DNA from: Rhynchosporium graminicola
Taxonomy: Eukaryota > Ascomycota > Leotiomycetes > Helotiales > Ploettnerulaceae
Direction of reading: 5' to 3'
Length of the DNA: 64,000 bases
Assembly (NCBI GenBank): GCA_900074885.1
Contig: FJUW01000029.1
Coordinates: 1-64,000 of the forward strand
Positions 59,886 through 64,000 of this stretch are shown here, in pieces (position 1 is the stretch's first letter; each line of letters opens with the position of its first letter). Under the pieces are notes generated by a model. It did no database searches. It worked only from the letters and a program-made list of their open reading frames with translations, and had not been told where the DNA came from. Position numbers and translations under genes: made by a program.

Positions 59886-60716
59886 ATGTAAGTCGTAACA
59901 AGCTCGCAGATGTGTATCTTTATTATCTGACATATCGAAAGGCCAATGGAGATTCGAAGGGTCGCTGACGCGCTGCTGCGCTCGCAAACGTCGCATTTAG
60001 CTGCATTTCTTTCCCCAGCTACGACCGGTCGATTGGGACAGAAGACATGTTCGAACAGGCAAATACAGCGATCATTCACGAGCAGTGTCCAGCGGAGTGC
60101 TCTTCGTCCATCAGCCACAACGACATCCACACCACCTCCATCCGTTGAAGCTTCAACCCCCAGCTCTGATCGGTCTGATAACCAACCAGCCATGCAAGGA
60201 GAAGCCAAATCTCCAGGATGGACTGCGCGCCCTCGGCCCTCCAACTACGGAACCCCTACCCTGACTCCAGAAAAAGAGAGAGCCCTCAATGGTGGTACCA
60301 GCGCTGGTGACCTGATGGCAACGCTTAACCTTAAGAAAAGGGACAATTCACGAATGCAAGTCAACCGCATGAAAGACGTGGGTTCATTTAGTAATCGTAT
60401 TGGGGGCTCGTTTGCCGATGCTATGGCAGCTGAAACTGGAGTCTTCAAAGCAGCTCGCAAGCCGATTCTCCTGAACCCTAGTACTGGAAGAAGTGTTTCC
60501 GTCACCTCGCAGATCGATGTTGCAAAGTCTTTTAGGCTGATGGAGATGAGATGTGCGAGGAATAGGATTAAGAGAGATTCAATGACGCAAAGGTATCATG
60601 AAAGAGGAGGTATGAAGAGGAAGAGGCTGAGGAGAGAGAGGTGGAGGAAGAGGTTCTTGGAAGGGTTCAAAGCTACCATCGTCAGGGTCAAGCAGTTGAA
60701 GCGTCAGGGGTGGTAG
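59886..60716 (+). CDS. mrp21: Mitochondrial small ribosomal subunit protein bS21m (Mrp21-like)
   Basis: Main exon 59,942-60,716, preceded by a probable 54-bp intron (59,888-59,941, GTAAGT...CTGAC...AAAG). Splicing joins AT of 59,886-59,887 to G of 59,942, so the start codon is split; if that fails, the ATG at 59,946 gives the same protein minus two residues (256 aa). The N-terminus is basic and Ser/Arg/Ala-rich as in a mitochondrial presequence. The C-terminus carries the S21 core: DVAKSFRLMEMRCARNRIKR, then HERGGMKRKRLRRERWRKR. It belongs to the mitoribosome small subunit near the mRNA channel. The middle (about 55-130) is disordered, as in fungal orthologues. Confidence 0.86.
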
Positions 60717-63700
60717 ATGCTCTATGACGAGAAATAATGTACAATATATTGTAGAGATTTAAGGTGGGACTTCATGCAGATAATTGGGAACGGTCGAGAT
60801 CTGATGCAGGTGGCCTAACTCTTTGTGCAAGAATGATAAACTGGTTTCAGGTTTTCTGCAGTTGTCGAATTGCCTTGCCAATATAGATCAGTAGGTGCCG
60901 TGCTAGGTCATTAGAAGTGCCAAGTCGCATCCTGCACCAATTTTCGGTTTAAGATGCCAGGCATTAGGATTTCAACTGAATTAAATCAATCCCTGGGAAA
61001 AATCGCCGGGCGAAGCTTCAATCCGCGGCTTCTTTGTGAGAGCATCTGTACAATGGTGGCTAGTTTCCTCTCTTCATGTTCATCTTACCTGTACATACCA
61101 TCTTAAACTTCGGAATTTTCTCATGAGAGCAGTAATCCAAGAAGCTCGTTGCCGGGGAGAATCAAGCCCGCTAATTGAGCATTTCACCCTCTAGAAGCCC
61201 AAGACGGGACGTTATCTAGTCACAGAGCTCATGTCTCGCATTCCTGCTACACAGCTTTGTGTATGCAGACCCGTTAACAGTAGGACTCCAAACAGCCTTA
61301 CTAAATATATCCATGAATATGCATGCATTTGCTGTTTTACTGCTCTGTCGATTGCATTACTGAGATCGCTCGGGGCATCAATCGTAAAGAGTTTATTGAA
61401 TACCATTCAGGACACCCAGCCCGTGAAGTAGTGATTACTTGTAATATCATGTCTTTCATCACACTCGTGCATAGAAATCATGAGTAAATATTATACATAT
61501 GTCAATTCTGCTCAAGGGTACGGCAAATCATAACAGACATCTCTCCTGAGAATGTTCTTGACTGATTGACTGTCAGATGCAGCCTAAAGCTACTGACCAA
61601 ATTTTGCGACCTAAGATAGAATCCTCCAATTTGTGAGTCCTCTATGGGAGCATAATTCATTCCCTCATCATCTCACCTGTGTTTCAACATATTTACTTGA
61701 ATATCGGCAAGCTATCAATGTACATGGAACCCGCATGATAATTGATCGATAGATGGCATCAAACTCCACCGTCTCGTAGTATCTCAAGGTTAGCAGTATC
61801 AACAGTAAAGCGAAATTTATGCCTCAAAGGTCACTATCATCCATCTAGAACAGTCATGATAGCTAGCTTGGGGACAAGGAGGCACCATAAAAGTGTTTCG
61901 CGACCGTAGCGTAATTCTCCTCAATACAACCAGCCAGTAGCCTCCTTATGCTGAATCAATGTGCAAATTCTCTGGAGCTGGCTTCCGCAGTCAGAAGTAG
62001 TAATAAAACTCTAGTCGCCATCCTCGCTTAAGCTCGATCGAAAGTCAACAAGGAAGTCTAGTGCTCTCCTTCTGCTTCATTATAGCACGACTTGCGATTC
62101 TTTTAGCCTATCACAGTTCACTGCCAGATAATTAATTTCCGCAGCATTATTTGGGTGGTGGAATTTCCTGGCTAAAAACGGTGGTGGATTTGGCATTTGA
62201 GATGTGCTTATAGTTCTCTATTATCATTATTATCCATACATACAAAAATATTAACGATGTTGCAAAAACTTGAGTAACTTCTCTTCAAACTACACCCAAT
62301 ACCGTTGATTTTTTGGTGCTATAGCTACTTGAGTGGTAAGAAAGTACTAAAGTCAATTGTAACGCTCATAAATCGTATTAGAAAAATCGCTTTACGCTAG
62401 TTTGACTAGGTTCTGAAGTTATTTGCTCGCTTTTATCTACTGAGACCGCTGCAGACATACGGCTGCTTTTGTATCTTGATATTTATTAAGCGTCAATGTG
62501 GTCGTCTGTATTGTACGCTTTTTATATTTAGGTTCATGCACATTTGTGGTCTTTGTATATTATTGGATCAATATTTCATACGAATAAAAGTAATAGCTTG
62601 GAGCTACTATTAAAGATGTTTAAGACACTCGATCTTCTTCGCGCTTTTGTTTGTAGTCCTTTGGATAGCGCAAACTTCTATTCATATGATCATGATCCGT
62701 CCGCGGTTCAGTAACGAGCCTGCCCAGTGCCTTATGTAGCAAACTGAGCTACAAAAATGCCCTCTATAGCTTTACATTCGAAGCTGATATTTCCAAGTGA
62801 TGATAACCTATCGATCGAGGTAGGTAGATGTCTATTCATAGTCAGGCATAACCTACTGACGCTTTAAATTACATACAACTATGCACTTAACTCAAATCGA
62901 ATATCGAGTTCCAAGATAATCGGATTGTTCGAATCGGATTGATCTGAATAGATCGGGACAATTCTTCCAAGCGAAGCCAGCAAGTACATAAGATGGGCCG
63001 TGGAAACTACGCTCATCGCATAGGATGTCTCGTTGAGTCGTTGCGAAATTCGGCAGGATTTTGAAACACTCACCATCATACGTATATGCTGTTATACTTC
63101 CATTCTGTCCATCTAAGACGTTCGCCGCAGGCCTTCTGGACCAGTTTCAAAATCCTCGGCGGTTTTAGAATCGCAAAATCGTGATTCAGACGCTTTTCTT
63201 GCAAGTGTAGTTTATCAGCAGCATGATGATTTTACCTTTCCATTGCATTATTTTACGTTGAAGTAGGATTGGTTACTGGCAAACTCGTGATCTAACATAA
63301 TTGCTTGTCAAGAGCTGCGAGTCTTTCCACGGGCAGTGAGGGTCAATACTCTAGCTTACGGATGCGACGACCAACACTTGGCATCCTCGGGAACAAAATC
63401 CATTGGAGTGAGGACAGCTAAAACTAGGAATCAAATCTGGCTATTCGAACTTCGAAACCATACTAGAACTTTACGCTCTTGTGTTTCCCGTCTTCCCGAT
63501 GGTGCTGCTCTATGCGCACTGCGACCTCTGCGTCAGAGATCTTGTACTTAGCTCAAGCAACGATGAATACAGTCATTTTGTCCAAATTTCTGCTAGAGGA
63601 GCCGTAGGCCGCCAGAAACAGAGAAGTGAAGGAAGCATTACATGAACTCCGGGCCAGCTACCCGAGGTATTGAAACAATCTATTAGCACAGAGCTACAAT

Positions 63701-64000
63701 ACCATGGAGGTAGATCAGGACAAGCAAATTCTTGTTTACCGAATGAGGACAGGGCAGATTCCATCAAGGTTACATCTTCTCAACACCAAAGTCGCCGAAA
63801 TATGACAGGAATTGCCTAGAAGAAATCTTCAGAGTCACCCACATTTTTGATGACCTAAATACAGTTTTGAGCCATCACACAAATGTCGCATCAGTCGACC
63901 TGGCATCCAACCCGCACAACACAGCCTTCACATTGCTTCAAATTTGTGAACATGATCATACAGTCGGGGAAATTACTCATCATGGCACACGACAACGATG
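60717..64000. other. Gene-free interval
   Basis: After the 3' region of the bS21m gene no gene is supported. ORFs at 61,212-61,431, 62,879-63,079 and 63,336-63,767 are short, overlap on both strands and carry no motif. Composition is mildly AT-rich but not RIP-like. A gene entering from beyond 64,000 cannot be excluded. Confidence 0.45.

Overview
The window looks like a chromosome segment of a filamentous ascomycete (Pezizomycotina; a Leotiomycete-like fungus is my guess, not shown by the sequence). Genes are intron-rich with short 45-110 bp introns (GTAAGT-type donors, CTAAC/CTGAC-type branch sites). They are interrupted by very AT-rich blocks almost devoid of CpA/TpG and full of TpA, the footprint of repeat-induced point mutation (RIP). 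No tRNA, rRNA or CRISPR array was found.

Layout. (1) About 1-14,298 is a RIP-mutated transposon nest. It holds the 3' end of a plus-strand Ty1/Copia element (1-1,752), an older minus-strand Copia element (about 2,343 to 11,990) split by a complete second Copia element (4,586-10,863, 205-bp LTRs, 5-bp target duplication GTTAT), and a truncated copy of a terminal-inverted-repeat DNA transposon (12,002-14,298). (2) About 16.4-38.0 kb is gene-bearing: an HExxH protein of unknown family, a stand-alone RFC1-type BRCT protein, a secreted M28 aminopeptidase, a small secreted protein made of two tandem domains, a CoA-binding protein, a Cdc4/Mlc1-type myosin light chain, a STEEP1-family protein and an M3 oligopeptidase. 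(3) 38,868-44,620 is a full-length 5.75-kb RIP-mutated DNA transposon with about 83-bp inverted repeats beginning TATAGCGG and a perfect 6-bp target duplication CACCTG. It has an integrase-like DDE transposase remnant and fits the IS3EU-type description. (4) 44.6-50.7 kb is gene-poor. (5) 50.7-60.7 kb holds an MFS transporter, an acyltransferase-3 membrane protein, a small hypothetical gene, an RBM25-like splicing factor (RRM plus PWI) and, divergently from it, a mitochondrial ribosomal protein bS21m gene. (6) 60.7-64 kb shows no gene.

The genes are ordinary housekeeping and secretory functions and do not form an obvious cluster. The most unusual content is the DNA transposon family, present in two copies that share extra conserved ORF remnants and a dispersed paired-decamer motif. 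Exon boundaries were read by eye from splice consensus and reading-frame continuity, so all gene models are predictions.
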